Assembly (NCBI GenBank): GCA_963698435.1
Contig: CAVOQV010000011.1
Location: 124,001-188,000, forward strand
Direction of reading: 5' to 3'
Length of the DNA: 64,000 nt
Origin: Sva-07 sp963698435
Lineage (GTDB): Bacteria > Actinomycetota > Acidimicrobiia > Acidimicrobiales > Ilumatobacteraceae
The translations under genes and the position numbers were made by a program. Positions within the stretch are counted from its first letter, which is position 1, and each line of letters begins with the position of its first letter. The notes under the pieces were generated by a model that was not told the DNA's origin, searched no databases, and saw only the letters and a program-made list of their open reading frames with translations. Positions 52,961 to 61,853 of this stretch are shown piece by piece.

Positions 52961-54489
52961 TCGATTCGTTCGCTGCGTCGAACGTCCTGGTGGCGTCGAT
53001 CGTGATCGTGGTCTTGCCGGCGCTGATCATCGGTGTGGGCGAACTCGAGGAACGGCTCCGCCAGCGCGATTCGAGTTTCGGGCCGGCGGTGACCACGGTG
53101 CGGGTCTGGGTCGTCCCGCTCACGGCGGTCTGGTTGTTGTCTCGGACCCTGTTCGAGGTGCAGGCCGACAACGTCTTCGTTCGCGTCCTCGCGACGGCGT
53201 TGCTGATCGCTCTGGCAGCAGCAGTGTTGTCGGCGTTTCGCGTGGTGGTGTCGCGCATCGCGGATCGTCCTCGGCGCAGCGGCCAGCGGGCGGTTCCGCG
53301 CCTGCTGCTCGCTGTTCCTCGGCTCGCGGCCATCCTGCTCACGGCGTGGCTCCTGCTCGCCGGCATCTGGGACATCAACCTGTCGGCAGCGCTGACAGCC
53401 CTCGGTGTGACGTCGCTGGTCGTCTCGTTCGCGCTGCAGGACACGCTCAGCGGAATCGCATCCGGTTTCACGCTCCTCGCCGACCAGCCGTTCAGCGCAG
53501 GGGATTGGGTCAGCACCGGAAACGGCGAGGGCCGGGTCGTCGATGTCAACTGGAGAAGCACGCGCGTGGAGGACCGCAATGGCGACCTCGTCGTGATTCC
53601 GAACGGCCAGCTCTCGAAGACGACGATCGTGAACTACGACCAGCCGAGCCGCCTGCACCGAGTGATGGTGCCGGTGCAGATCGAACGGACGGCGCCGCCG
53701 ACCGCGGCGAAAGCCATGCTGATCGATGCTGCCCGATCGACGCCAGGCGTGGTTTCCGATCCGCCTCCGTTCGCCTTCGTGACCAACATCGCTGACCCCG
53801 TGGTCGACTATCAGGCGTACATGTGGATCGACGACTACGCGATCGAGCCGCGGGTTCGAGCCGATTTCGCATCGCTGGTCTGGTACCTGTCGTACCGTCA
53901 CGGCGTGCCGCTCCCGAACCCGGCCCAGGACCTGTACCTGTTCGACGGCACGGCGGCCGCGGCGCTCTCGCAGACGTCATCTGCTGACGTTCGTCGCGCG
54001 CTCCTCGGTGCACCGTTGTTCGCCGAGGTGTCCGATGACGTGCTCGACGGCGCGGCTGCTGCCTCGACGATCGACACCTATCAGGCGGGCGAGGTGATCG
54101 TCGCCCCAGGTGTGCTCGACGGCCTCTCCATCCTGGATCACGGACAGGCCCGGCTGATGTTGTCGTCCGGAGATGACGACGACATCGAAGTTCTCGATCA
54201 GGCCGCAGGCGAAGTCCTCGGCCTGCTCGGAACGCTGCCACAGCCCGGGTACCAGGCGTTCGTCGTGGCCAAGGTCGACTGCCGGGTCGTGCGGATTCCT
54301 CCGGACGCTGCAGCGGCAGCGCTGGCGGGCTCGTCGGGACTGGCGGCGGCACTCGAGCAGCTGGGAATCTCACGGCGGCGGCGTTGCGAGCGGACCCTGC
54401 GTCGTGTCTCCCGGGCGGCGGAGACCACCGGTGCGGCGGTGGATGACGCGTCGATGCCGGGTCGGGCGCCGCTCGGGGACACCACGTGA
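52957..54489 (+). CDS. MscS-family channel fused to a cyclic-nucleotide-binding-like domain
   Basis: 510 residues from GTG 52957, overlapping the previous stop (GTGA). Four or five membrane helices lead to the MscS pore region near residue 143 (ALGVTSLVVSFALQDTLSGI), then the beta domain (PFSAGDWVSTGNGEGRVVDV; LVVIPNGQLSKTTIVNYDQP). From about residue 348 a cNMP-binding-like domain begins (GAPLFAEVSDDVLDGAA; TIDTYQAGEVIV). Its phosphate cassette reads GEVLGLLGTLPQPGYQA, where the CAP-family Glu and Arg are replaced by Leu and Tyr. This is the architecture of bacterial cyclic-nucleotide-gated MscS channels (bCNG) but with an altered ligand site. A basic tail follows. Confidence 0.88.
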   Translation: MIDSFAASNVLVASIVIVVLPALIIGVGELEERLRQRDSSFGPAVTTVRVWVVPLTAVWLLSRTLFEVQADNVFVRVLATALLIALAAAVLSAFRVVVSRIADRPRRSGQRAVPRLLLAVPRLAAILLTAWLLLAGIWDINLSAALTALGVTSLVVSFALQDTLSGIASGFTLLADQPFSAGDWVSTGNGEGRVVDVNWRSTRVEDRNGDLVVIPNGQLSKTTIVNYDQPSRLHRVMVPVQIERTAPPTAAKAMLIDAARSTPGVVSDPPPFAFVTNIADPVVDYQAYMWIDDYAIEPRVRADFASLVWYLSYRHGVPLPNPAQDLYLFDGTAAAALSQTSSADVRRALLGAPLFAEVSDDVLDGAAAASTIDTYQAGEVIVAPGVLDGLSILDHGQARLMLSSGDDDDIEVLDQAAGEVLGLLGTLPQPGYQAFVVAKVDCRVVRIPPDAAAAALAGSSGLAAALEQLGISRRRRCERTLRRVSRAAETTGAAVDDASMPGRAPLGDTT

Positions 54490-56588
54490 GCGTTCACGGT
54501 CGGAGTCAGCGCCGCGGCCTGCGCCGTCGGCTCGAGATCACCGTGGTCGGGGTGGCGCTCGTTTCTGTGCTGCTGCTCTCGGGGCTGAACTACCTGTTCG
54601 CCCGGATGCTGATCACCGACAGCGTGGAGGATCAGCTGAGCGCACTGCGTGACACCCGGGTGGAGGCGATCGAGCGCGGTGCCGCGCGTGTGCAGACCGA
54701 CGTCGAGACGCTGGCCGTCACCCCGAGCGTGATCACTGCGCTCGAGGAACTCGCTGCGGCCTATGTCGACAGCGATGTCGACCTCACGGCGGCGGAGTCG
54801 GCAGAGCTCGAAGCCGCCTACGACATTGCCTTCGAGCCGCTCCGGGAAATCGGGCAGGACGTTCCTGTCAGTTCGGTCCTGCCCGCGTCGGAGTCGGGGC
54901 GGTACGTGCAGTACCAGTACATCCTGCGCAATCCCGACGAGTTCGACGATCGAGACCGGCTCGACGACGCGGGTGATGGTTCGAGCTACAGCGAGGCTCA
55001 TGCAGAACATCACCCCCAGTTGCGTGCGCTCATGGAGAACATCGGCATGAGCGATCTGATGCTGATCGACGCGAACACCCAGGACGTCGTCTACTCGGTG
55101 AAGAAACGGATCGACATCGGCACGAGCTCGACGAACGGTCCCTGGGCCGAGAATGCTCTGGGCGAGGTCATCGACGGGCTCAGTAGTGCCACCGTGGGCG
55201 ACGCCGTCATCTCCGACACGTCCTTCTACATCCCCGCCCGCGGTCAGGCGGTGATCTTCATCGCAACGGCAATACGTTCGGGATCAAAGGTGGTCGGTGC
55301 CGTCGTCGCCGAGCTGCCGGTCGACGTCATCACCGATCTCGCGACGGCACAACAGGACTGGGAGCTGCTCGGTCTCGAAGAGAGCGGCGACATCTACTTG
55401 GTCGGCGCCGACGGATTGCTGCGTACCGATACCCGGAGCTGGCTCGATGACCCCGAGGATTTTCTTGCCGAGTTCTCCGAGCGCAACGGCGACGAGACGT
55501 TGATCGAACAGATGCGCTTCGTCGGATCAGCGGCGCTCACTCAGCAGGTCGACAACCAAGCTGTTCGAGAGGCCCTCGCCGGCAACACCTTCACGGGCAG
55601 GGTGACCAACTACCGCGGCGAGAAGACGTTCGCTGCCTCTGGGCCGCTTCAGATTGGAGATCAGGAGTGGGCAGTCGTCGTCGAACAAGAACGGTCCGAA
55701 GCCACGGCCGGCCTCTCCACGCTGCTGCGCAGCACCTTGGTGGTGATCGCGATCCTGCTTCCCGTGACGGCGCTGCTCGCCTGGTGGCTGGCGCGCTCGC
55801 TCACTCGTCCGTTCCGCCAACTCGTCGAAGGGGCTGGTCGCATCGCCGGCGGGGAAACCGCGTTGGGCCTCGCGGAACTCGGCAACAACGAACTCGGTGA
55901 CATCGGCCGTCAACTCGAACTCGTCGCGGGCAGGCTCGAAGGAGAGGAAGCAGCGATTCTCGCCGAGGAAGCACAGATCAACGACGTCCTCGGCGCAGTG
56001 ATCCCGCCGAGGCTGATCGATCGTGTGCGTCGTGGCGAACAGAGCATCACCGACCTCTTCGACACCGCGACGATGATCTCGGTGCTCGTCGACGGAATCC
56101 CGGAGGCGACGGGTTCCGATCAGGACACGGTCCTGGAGATCAACGAGTACCTGGTCGACGGGATCGACCAGTTGCTCGAGTCGTACCAGATCGAGCGCGT
56201 GCGCCGGTCGTCGAGCAATGCGCTGTTCGCAGCCGGTATGGGCGATGACGACGACGGCATCGACGGCGCGCTGCAGTTCGCCGCCGAAGCAATGAAGCTG
56301 GTGGCCAGTGCCGGTGAGGAGTACGGCCAACGGCTCACGATTCGTGCCGGCATGGCAACCGGCGAAGTGGCCAGTGGCGTGATCGGCCAGCAGCAACTCA
56401 CGTTCAGTGTCTGGGGAGAGCCCGTCAGCGAAGCGTTCACGCTGGCCTCACTGGCCAGGCCGGGGGAGATCTTGGTCGACGCCGCCGTGTGCGACGCGGT
56501 CGGACCACCGTGGGAGGTCACCGCCCGAGATGGACTGTCGGGCCTCGACGAGGATGTCGAGGCATGGACGATTCGTCTGGCTCAGTAG
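54486..56588 (+). CDS. Second membrane receptor with HAMP and degenerate class III cyclase domain
   Basis: 700 residues. GTG 54486 overlaps the channel stop (GTGA). Membrane helix 1 is about residues 17-38, the exported sensor about 39-415, helix 2 about 417-438 (STLVVIAILLPVTALLAWWL), then HAMP (LARSLTRPFRQLVEGAGRIA) and a cyclase fold from about residue 525. The first metal Asp may survive (VLVDGIPE). The second metal Asp is lost (RVRRSSSNALFAAG), the Asp before WG is Ser (FSVWGEP), and the Asn and Arg positions are Ser and Thr (PVSEAFTLASLARPGEI). It is a paralogue of the 50825 gene in layout, but with a different set of lost residues. Confidence 0.85.
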   Translation: MSVHGRSQRRGLRRRLEITVVGVALVSVLLLSGLNYLFARMLITDSVEDQLSALRDTRVEAIERGAARVQTDVETLAVTPSVITALEELAAAYVDSDVDLTAAESAELEAAYDIAFEPLREIGQDVPVSSVLPASESGRYVQYQYILRNPDEFDDRDRLDDAGDGSSYSEAHAEHHPQLRALMENIGMSDLMLIDANTQDVVYSVKKRIDIGTSSTNGPWAENALGEVIDGLSSATVGDAVISDTSFYIPARGQAVIFIATAIRSGSKVVGAVVAELPVDVITDLATAQQDWELLGLEESGDIYLVGADGLLRTDTRSWLDDPEDFLAEFSERNGDETLIEQMRFVGSAALTQQVDNQAVREALAGNTFTGRVTNYRGEKTFAASGPLQIGDQEWAVVVEQERSEATAGLSTLLRSTLVVIAILLPVTALLAWWLARSLTRPFRQLVEGAGRIAGGETALGLAELGNNELGDIGRQLELVAGRLEGEEAAILAEEAQINDVLGAVIPPRLIDRVRRGEQSITDLFDTATMISVLVDGIPEATGSDQDTVLEINEYLVDGIDQLLESYQIERVRRSSSNALFAAGMGDDDDGIDGALQFAAEAMKLVASAGEEYGQRLTIRAGMATGEVASGVIGQQQLTFSVWGEPVSEAFTLASLARPGEILVDAAVCDAVGPPWEVTARDGLSGLDEDVEAWTIRLAQ

Positions 56589-56618
56589 GTCGAGTCCACC
56601 TGCGCGACACTGTCGGCC

Positions 56619-57875
56619 ATGGCTCCCCTCCACCAGCACCGCCGACCCGTCGACGACGTCATCGGCGATCTCACCGCCAAGCGCATCAACGATGTCAAGT
56701 GGTCTGACGGTCGCACCTTCGGGATGGTCTACGACGGCGGCCCGTCGGTGCACGAGGTGGCGGAGCAGGCAGCTCGTCTCTACCTGCACGAGAACGCGCT
56801 GAACACCAAGGCGTTCCCGTCACTCGGCCAGATCCAGTCCGAGGTGGTCGGCTGGACCGCGGGCCTGCTCCACGGCGACGACGCGGTGGCCGGGTTTCTC
56901 ACCAGCGGCGGAACCGAGTCGATCCTGTGCGGGGTCCTTGCAGCTCGCGAGCGTGCGGCCGTCGAACGCGGGATCAGCGAGCCAGAGATGGTGGTGGCCG
57001 AGTCCGCCCACGCCGCGTTCCACAAGGCGGCGCACAACTTCGGTCTGAAGCTGCACAAGGCGCCGGTGAAGGACGACTGGACCGCCGACGTCGAGGCGAT
57101 GGCGGCGCTGTGCAACGACAACACCGTGCTCGTCGTGGGATCGGCCCCGCAGTACCCGCAGGGCGTGCAGGACGACATCCCTGCGATCGCCGCCCTGGCA
57201 GCGTCGATCGGCGCCAACTGCCACGTCGATGCGTGCATGGGGGGCTTCGTGTTGCCGTTCGTCGAGATGCTCGGTCGTGAGGTGAAGCCCTGGGACTTCC
57301 GGGTCGACGGTGTCACCACGATCTCCGCCGACATCCACAAGCTGGGCTATGCCCCGAAGGGCGTGTCGGTGATCCTCCACCGCAACAAGGCGTCGCGTTC
57401 GTATCAAACGTTCGTGTTCGACGACTGGCTCGGCGGGTTCTACGCGTCGCCGAACATGCAGGGCACCCGGTCGGGTCTGCCGATGGCGTGTGCATGGGCG
57501 GTGATGTCGCACCTCGGCGTCGAGGGGTACCTCGACCTGACCCGCCAGACGCTCGAGAACGCCGACACGTTCCGTGCCGGCGTGGCCGCCATCGACGGCA
57601 TCCGGGTGCTCGGCGACGGACAGTTCCACCTGGTCGCCATGGCATCGGACCCGGCGTTCGACCCCGAGATCGACATGTTCGCGCTCGGGGATGCACTGCT
57701 GGCCAAGGGCTGGTTCCATGACCGCCAGGGCCCACCCGACAATCTCCACTCGACGATCAGCAACACCAACACCGGCGTGATCGATCAGTACCTCGCCGAC
57801 CTCGCCGAGTGCGTCGCTGCGGTCGTCGGCACCCACACCGACGACCGCAGCACCAACTACGCCACCCTCGAATAG
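56619..57875 (+). CDS. PLP-dependent decarboxylase / sphingosine-phosphate-lyase-like enzyme
   Basis: 418 residues, fold type I. AFLTSGGTESI-type motif appears as GFLTSGGTESILCGVLAARE near residue 95. NCHVDACMGGFVLPF supplies the PLP-binding Asp, and TTISADIHKLGYAPKGVSVI the Schiff-base Lys. YASPNMQGTRSGLPMACAWA is characteristic of the group that includes glutamate decarboxylase-like and sphingosine-1-phosphate lyase-like enzymes. The substrate is unknown. It starts 30 bases after the receptor cassette on the same strand, so it may be cotranscribed with it, though no functional link is evident. Confidence 0.88.
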   Translation: MAPLHQHRRPVDDVIGDLTAKRINDVKWSDGRTFGMVYDGGPSVHEVAEQAARLYLHENALNTKAFPSLGQIQSEVVGWTAGLLHGDDAVAGFLTSGGTESILCGVLAARERAAVERGISEPEMVVAESAHAAFHKAAHNFGLKLHKAPVKDDWTADVEAMAALCNDNTVLVVGSAPQYPQGVQDDIPAIAALAASIGANCHVDACMGGFVLPFVEMLGREVKPWDFRVDGVTTISADIHKLGYAPKGVSVILHRNKASRSYQTFVFDDWLGGFYASPNMQGTRSGLPMACAWAVMSHLGVEGYLDLTRQTLENADTFRAGVAAIDGIRVLGDGQFHLVAMASDPAFDPEIDMFALGDALLAKGWFHDRQGPPDNLHSTISNTNTGVIDQYLADLAECVAAVVGTHTDDRSTNYATLE

Positions 57876-57962
57876 CCGGTACGGAGTGGCCGGGGGAGCG
57901 CCGCGGAAGCGGGTGCTGCCGAGGTGTTCCGAACGGCACGAGGCCGATCGGTTCGGGTCCGG

Positions 57963-59510
57963 TCAGTTGATCTGACGGGAATGATCGGCCCAGAAGGGCT
58001 CGCGGAGCTTGAACTTCTGGAGCTTTCCGGTGGCCGTGCGAGCCAACTCGTCGCGGAACTCGACCTTCTTGGGGCACTTGTAGCCCGCCAGCTTGGTCTT
58101 GGTGAACGCGATCAGGTCGGCCTCGGTCAACGAACTTCCCGGCGAGGTGACGACCAGCGCAGTGACGAGTTCGCCCCACTTCTCGTCGGGGATGCCGATC
58201 ACGGCGACTTCGGTCACCTCGGGATGCTGGAAGATCGCGTCCTCGACCTCGATCGACGACACGTTCTCGCCACCGGTGATGATCACGTCCTTCTTGCGGT
58301 CGGAGATCGTGATGTAGCTGTCGTCGTCGATGAAGCCACCGTCGCCGGTGTGGAAGAACCCGTCGTGGATCGCCGCGTCGGTCTGGTCGGGCTGTTCCCA
58401 GTAGCCGGCCATGATCATGTTGCCGCGCGCCATGATCTCGCCGTCCTTGCTGACAGCCATCGTGCACCCCACCACCGGCGCGCCTGCACGGCTGAGCTTG
58501 ACCGCTCGCTTGGCGGGCGACAGATCGTCGAACTCCGCCCGCGACCGGTTCATCGTGATCACCGGAGTGGTCTCGGTGAGGCCGTAGATCTGGACGAACT
58601 CCCAGCCCAGCTCCGTCTCGCACCGCTCGATCGTGCGCGTCGGCGGGGGAGCCCCGGCCACGACGATCCGCACCCGGTTGTGACCGGGAATCGGTCGTCC
58701 GGTGTCGGCTTCCCACGTCGTTGCGGCGTCGAGGACCATGTTGAGCACGGCCGGCGCGCCGCACATCAGGGTGACGCCGTGCTCCTCGATCCGGCGAAGG
58801 ATCTCCGGACCGTCGATCTTGCGGATGATGACGTGCTTGGCACCCATCCCGGTTACGGCGTAGAGCATCCCCCACCCGTTGCAGTGGAACTGCGGGAGTG
58901 TGTGCAGATACACGTCGCGATCGCTGACTCCCATGTGCCAGCCGAAGACCGATGCGTTCAGCCAGAGGTTGCGGTGCGTGAGTTGGACACCTTTGGGGCG
59001 GGCGGTCGTGCCGGACGTGTAGTTGATGGTGGCCGTGGCGTCTTCGTCGGCGTCCCATGGTCGCGGTTCGACGCCGAACTTCATCACGATCGCATCGGCG
59101 TCGGCGCCGATCACGAGCTTGTGCTCGCACTCGACATCGGCCAGTGCATCAGCGAGTTCCGGGTCGACCAGCAGCACCCGCGCGCCGGAGTGGGCGACGA
59201 TGTACTTGACCTCCTCGGCGACGAGGCGGAAGTTGATCGGCACCAGCACTCGGCCCGAGCCGGACACCCCGAACAGCGCAGTGAGCAGCCGGGCCGAGTT
59301 GTGGCTGACCATCGCGACGCGCTCGCCGACGCCGATGCCGAGTGCATCGAGGCCCGCGGCCATCGCTCGCGCCCGGTCGGCCATCTCGCGGTAGGTGATC
59401 GTGTCCCATGACTCGGCCGGTTGATCGGGCTCGTCGACGATGGCCGTGCGGTCGGGATAGACCAGTTCGGCGCGTCGAAGGAAGTCGTTGACGGTCAGTG
59501 CCACCTTCAT
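57963..59510 (-). CDS. Acyl-CoA synthetase (AMP-forming ligase)
   Basis: Activates a carboxylic acid with ATP and CoA. 515 residues from ATG 59510 (an in-frame TTG lies 9 bases upstream). The P-loop is INYTSGTTARPKGVQLTHRN. VQIYGLTETTPV, FHTGDGGFIDDDSYI and SDRKKDVIITGGENVSSIEV are the A5-A8 motifs, and RTATGKLQKFKLREPF gives the catalytic Lys near the C-terminus. Closest in style to medium/long-chain fatty-acid ligases of the FadD3/acyl-AMP group. The amidase gene ends 18 bases upstream on the same strand. Confidence 0.93.
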   Translation of the reverse strand: MKVALTVNDFLRRAELVYPDRTAIVDEPDQPAESWDTITYREMADRARAMAAGLDALGIGVGERVAMVSHNSARLLTALFGVSGSGRVLVPINFRLVAEEVKYIVAHSGARVLLVDPELADALADVECEHKLVIGADADAIVMKFGVEPRPWDADEDATATINYTSGTTARPKGVQLTHRNLWLNASVFGWHMGVSDRDVYLHTLPQFHCNGWGMLYAVTGMGAKHVIIRKIDGPEILRRIEEHGVTLMCGAPAVLNMVLDAATTWEADTGRPIPGHNRVRIVVAGAPPPTRTIERCETELGWEFVQIYGLTETTPVITMNRSRAEFDDLSPAKRAVKLSRAGAPVVGCTMAVSKDGEIMARGNMIMAGYWEQPDQTDAAIHDGFFHTGDGGFIDDDSYITISDRKKDVIITGGENVSSIEVEDAIFQHPEVTEVAVIGIPDEKWGELVTALVVTSPGSSLTEADLIAFTKTKLAGYKCPKKVEFRDELARTATGKLQKFKLREPFWADHSRQIN

Positions 59511-59528
59511 GGGTGGCAACTTACGCCT

Positions 59529-60968
59529 CTAGGCCGGTCGGGTCCGACACGTGAGTGGCCAGGGGCGGTTGCGCTCCATGGTGAGCGCCAGGTCGAGCAA
59601 CAGCGGCTCGGAGAAGTGACGGCCGACGATCTGGAGGCCGATCGGCAGTCCGTCGAGGAAGCCGGCCGGCACCGAGATGGCCGGGTTGCCGTGCAGGTTG
59701 GCCGGGAAGGTGAGGCGACCGTTGTTGGCAGCGCCCGCTTCGATGCCGCCGAACACCGAGGCGATCGGGCCCTCGGCGGCGAAGGCGACGTCGGGGTTCG
59801 TCGCCGTGATCACGAAGTCGACACCGTCGGCGGGATCGAAGATGCGTGCCATCGCTTCGTTCACCTCGGTGCGTCGCCGTTCGATTCGGGCGCGGGCCGT
59901 TGCGTCGTACTTCCCAGCGGTCGCCTCGAGCCCGTATCGCATCTCGGGGGTGAGGTCGTCGGCGCATTCGGGCCACTTGTCGGCGAGTTGCGCGGCAATC
60001 GAGATCATCCCGGAGATCGACCACGCACCGCCCATTCTGGGCACATGGGTGTCGAGGCCGATCACTCTGCGCAACCCGCAGTCGTCGATCAGTGCGGTCG
60101 CCGCCGCCTCCAACAGCTCCCACATGACCGGGGACACGACGGCACCACCCCAGTCGTCGACCACCGCGACTCGGGCACCGCGCAGTTCATCGAGATGCGT
60201 TCCCAGGCCCGCTTCCCATCCGTCGACGCGCGGGAGGCTCAGTGGGTCGCGTGGGTCGTGGCCGTTGGTGACGTCGAACCAGCGAGCGGTGTCGCGGACC
60301 GATCGGGCCATGCATCCGGTCGAGACCGTGAGGTTGCCGTACTCGGCGTGGGGGCCTCGTGGGATCCGGCCGAACGTGCCTTTGAGCCCGACGAGACCGG
60401 TGAAGCCGGCCGGGATACGAATCGACCCGCCGCCGTCGCCACCCGTGGCAATCGGGTAGACACCCCCGGCGACGGCCGACGCAGAGCCGCCGGAGGACCC
60501 GCCGGGCGTTCTGCCGTGCTGCCACGGGTTGTGGGTGGCGCCGTGGAGCTTGGTTCTGGTGAGGTTGACGCCGCCGAACTCGCTGGCGGTGGTCTGGCCC
60601 ACGAGCACCGCGCCACCTCGGTCGACGAGGCGTTGGACCATCGTGGCCGTGTGCGAGGCAATGCCATTCCGCAGCGGCACGGAAGCCTCGGTGTCCGGCC
60701 ACCCTTCGACGGGGGTGAGCTCTTTGACCCCGACCGGGACGCCACCGAACGGCAGCGACACGTCGGCTGCGGCGGCCGCTGCTCGGGCGGCGTCGCGATC
60801 CTCGAAGCAGACAGCGTTCAGGTCACTCGCATCGACCGCAGCGAAGGACGCTTCCAGCTCCTCGCCCGGCGACCGTTCACCCGCCCGGAATGCGGCGACC
60901 AGACCGACCGCATCTCCGCTCCAGGTTTCCGCGGGCCGGATGTCAGCGGGCTGCGTGTCGGAACTCAT
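59529..60968 (-). CDS. Amidase signature family protein
   Basis: Hydrolyses an amide with a Ser-cisSer-Lys triad. 479 residues. The Lys is in GVPVGVKELTPVEGWPD. The glycine/serine-rich core TPGGSSGGSASAVAGGVYPI and GGDGGGSIRIPAGFTGLVGL holds the cis-Ser and nucleophile Ser. GTFGRIPRGP follows as usual. The C-terminus PLLLDLALTMERNRPWPL closes a typical enzyme-length protein. The position before an acyl-CoA ligase suggests that the released acid could be activated by the neighbour, an inference from order only. The start diverges from the thioesterase gene. Confidence 0.92.
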   Translation of the reverse strand: MSSDTQPADIRPAETWSGDAVGLVAAFRAGERSPGEELEASFAAVDASDLNAVCFEDRDAARAAAAAADVSLPFGGVPVGVKELTPVEGWPDTEASVPLRNGIASHTATMVQRLVDRGGAVLVGQTTASEFGGVNLTRTKLHGATHNPWQHGRTPGGSSGGSASAVAGGVYPIATGGDGGGSIRIPAGFTGLVGLKGTFGRIPRGPHAEYGNLTVSTGCMARSVRDTARWFDVTNGHDPRDPLSLPRVDGWEAGLGTHLDELRGARVAVVDDWGGAVVSPVMWELLEAAATALIDDCGLRRVIGLDTHVPRMGGAWSISGMISIAAQLADKWPECADDLTPEMRYGLEATAGKYDATARARIERRRTEVNEAMARIFDPADGVDFVITATNPDVAFAAEGPIASVFGGIEAGAANNGRLTFPANLHGNPAISVPAGFLDGLPIGLQIVGRHFSEPLLLDLALTMERNRPWPLTCRTRPA

Positions 60969-61007
60969 GGGGCCGGACTGTAGGTCCCGCCTACGATCGG
61001 CGTCGCC

Positions 61008-61817
61008 ATGGACTCACGCACCTTTCTCGGACTCGAACCGACCCACAATCCCTTCCGTTGGAAGCTGCCCGTCACCGAGGGCATCTCGACGACGGGCAAC
61101 TTCTTGTTCGGCGGCTCGGGTCTCGGCGCTGCGATCTCGGCGCTCGAGGGCACGTCCGGTCGTCAGTGTGTGTGGGCGACGGCGCAGTACCTGTCGTACG
61201 CGAAGCCGGGTGAGGTCGTCGACATCGACGTGACGATCGCGGTGAGTGGCCATCAGATCAGCCAAGCCCGAGCGGTGTGCCACGTCGCCGACCGCGAGAT
61301 TCTCACGGTCAATGCTGCGCTCGGCGAACGCGACATGGAGGCGTCGGGTCAATGGGAACAGATGCCCATCGACGTACCGCCGCCGGAGGAATGCCCCGAA
61401 CGTCCACGCCACGCCGAGATGTCGGGCTCGATCAACGATCGCCTCGACGAGCGCATCGTGAAAGCTCGGTCGTTCGAGGTCCTCGACGGCAGCGAGCCGG
61501 GCGACGGCCAGACGTTGCTCTGGGCGCGGCTCCCCGATGTGATCACCGGCGTCGATGCGACGACACTCGCCATCCTGGGTGACTTCGTGCCGATGGGGAT
61601 CGGCCAGTCGCTCGGTGCTCGGGCGGGTGGCAACAGCCTCGACAACACGCTGCGGGTGTGCAGGATGGTGCCGACCGAATGGGTGCTGATGGACATTCGT
61701 GTCCACGCCGTCGAGCGGGGCTTCGGCCACGGCCTCGTCCACATGTTCGCCGAGGACGGAACCCTGCTCGCCACGGCGAGTCAGTCGGTGATCGTTCGCT
61801 ACTGGAAGGGTGAGTGA
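61008..61817 (+). CDS. Acyl-CoA thioesterase, double hot-dog type
   Basis: 269 residues, about the length of TesB-like double hot-dog enzymes. NPFRWKLPVTEGISTTGNFL and FGGSGLGAAISALEGTSGRQ form the first hot dog with the usual gly-rich helix start. VWATAQYLSYAKPGEVVDI and VSGHQISQARAVCHVADREI follow. The second fold includes TLAILGDFVPMGIGQSLGAR and NSLDNTLRVCRM. Predicted to hydrolyse acyl-CoA, complementing the acyl-CoA ligase and amidase opposite. The chain-length preference is unknown. Confidence 0.85.
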   Translation: MDSRTFLGLEPTHNPFRWKLPVTEGISTTGNFLFGGSGLGAAISALEGTSGRQCVWATAQYLSYAKPGEVVDIDVTIAVSGHQISQARAVCHVADREILTVNAALGERDMEASGQWEQMPIDVPPPEECPERPRHAEMSGSINDRLDERIVKARSFEVLDGSEPGDGQTLLWARLPDVITGVDATTLAILGDFVPMGIGQSLGARAGGNSLDNTLRVCRMVPTEWVLMDIRVHAVERGFGHGLVHMFAEDGTLLATASQSVIVRYWKGE

Positions 61818-61853
61818 TCGACGGACTCGGTCGAGTCGGGCCTCGGACGGGGG

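Noticed and set aside
50825..56588. Calling the receptor-channel cassette a Pycsar or CBASS defence system
   Set aside because: Pycsar cyclases are soluble and catalytically intact, and no other defence genes are nearby; here the cyclase-like domains are membrane receptors lacking catalytic residues.
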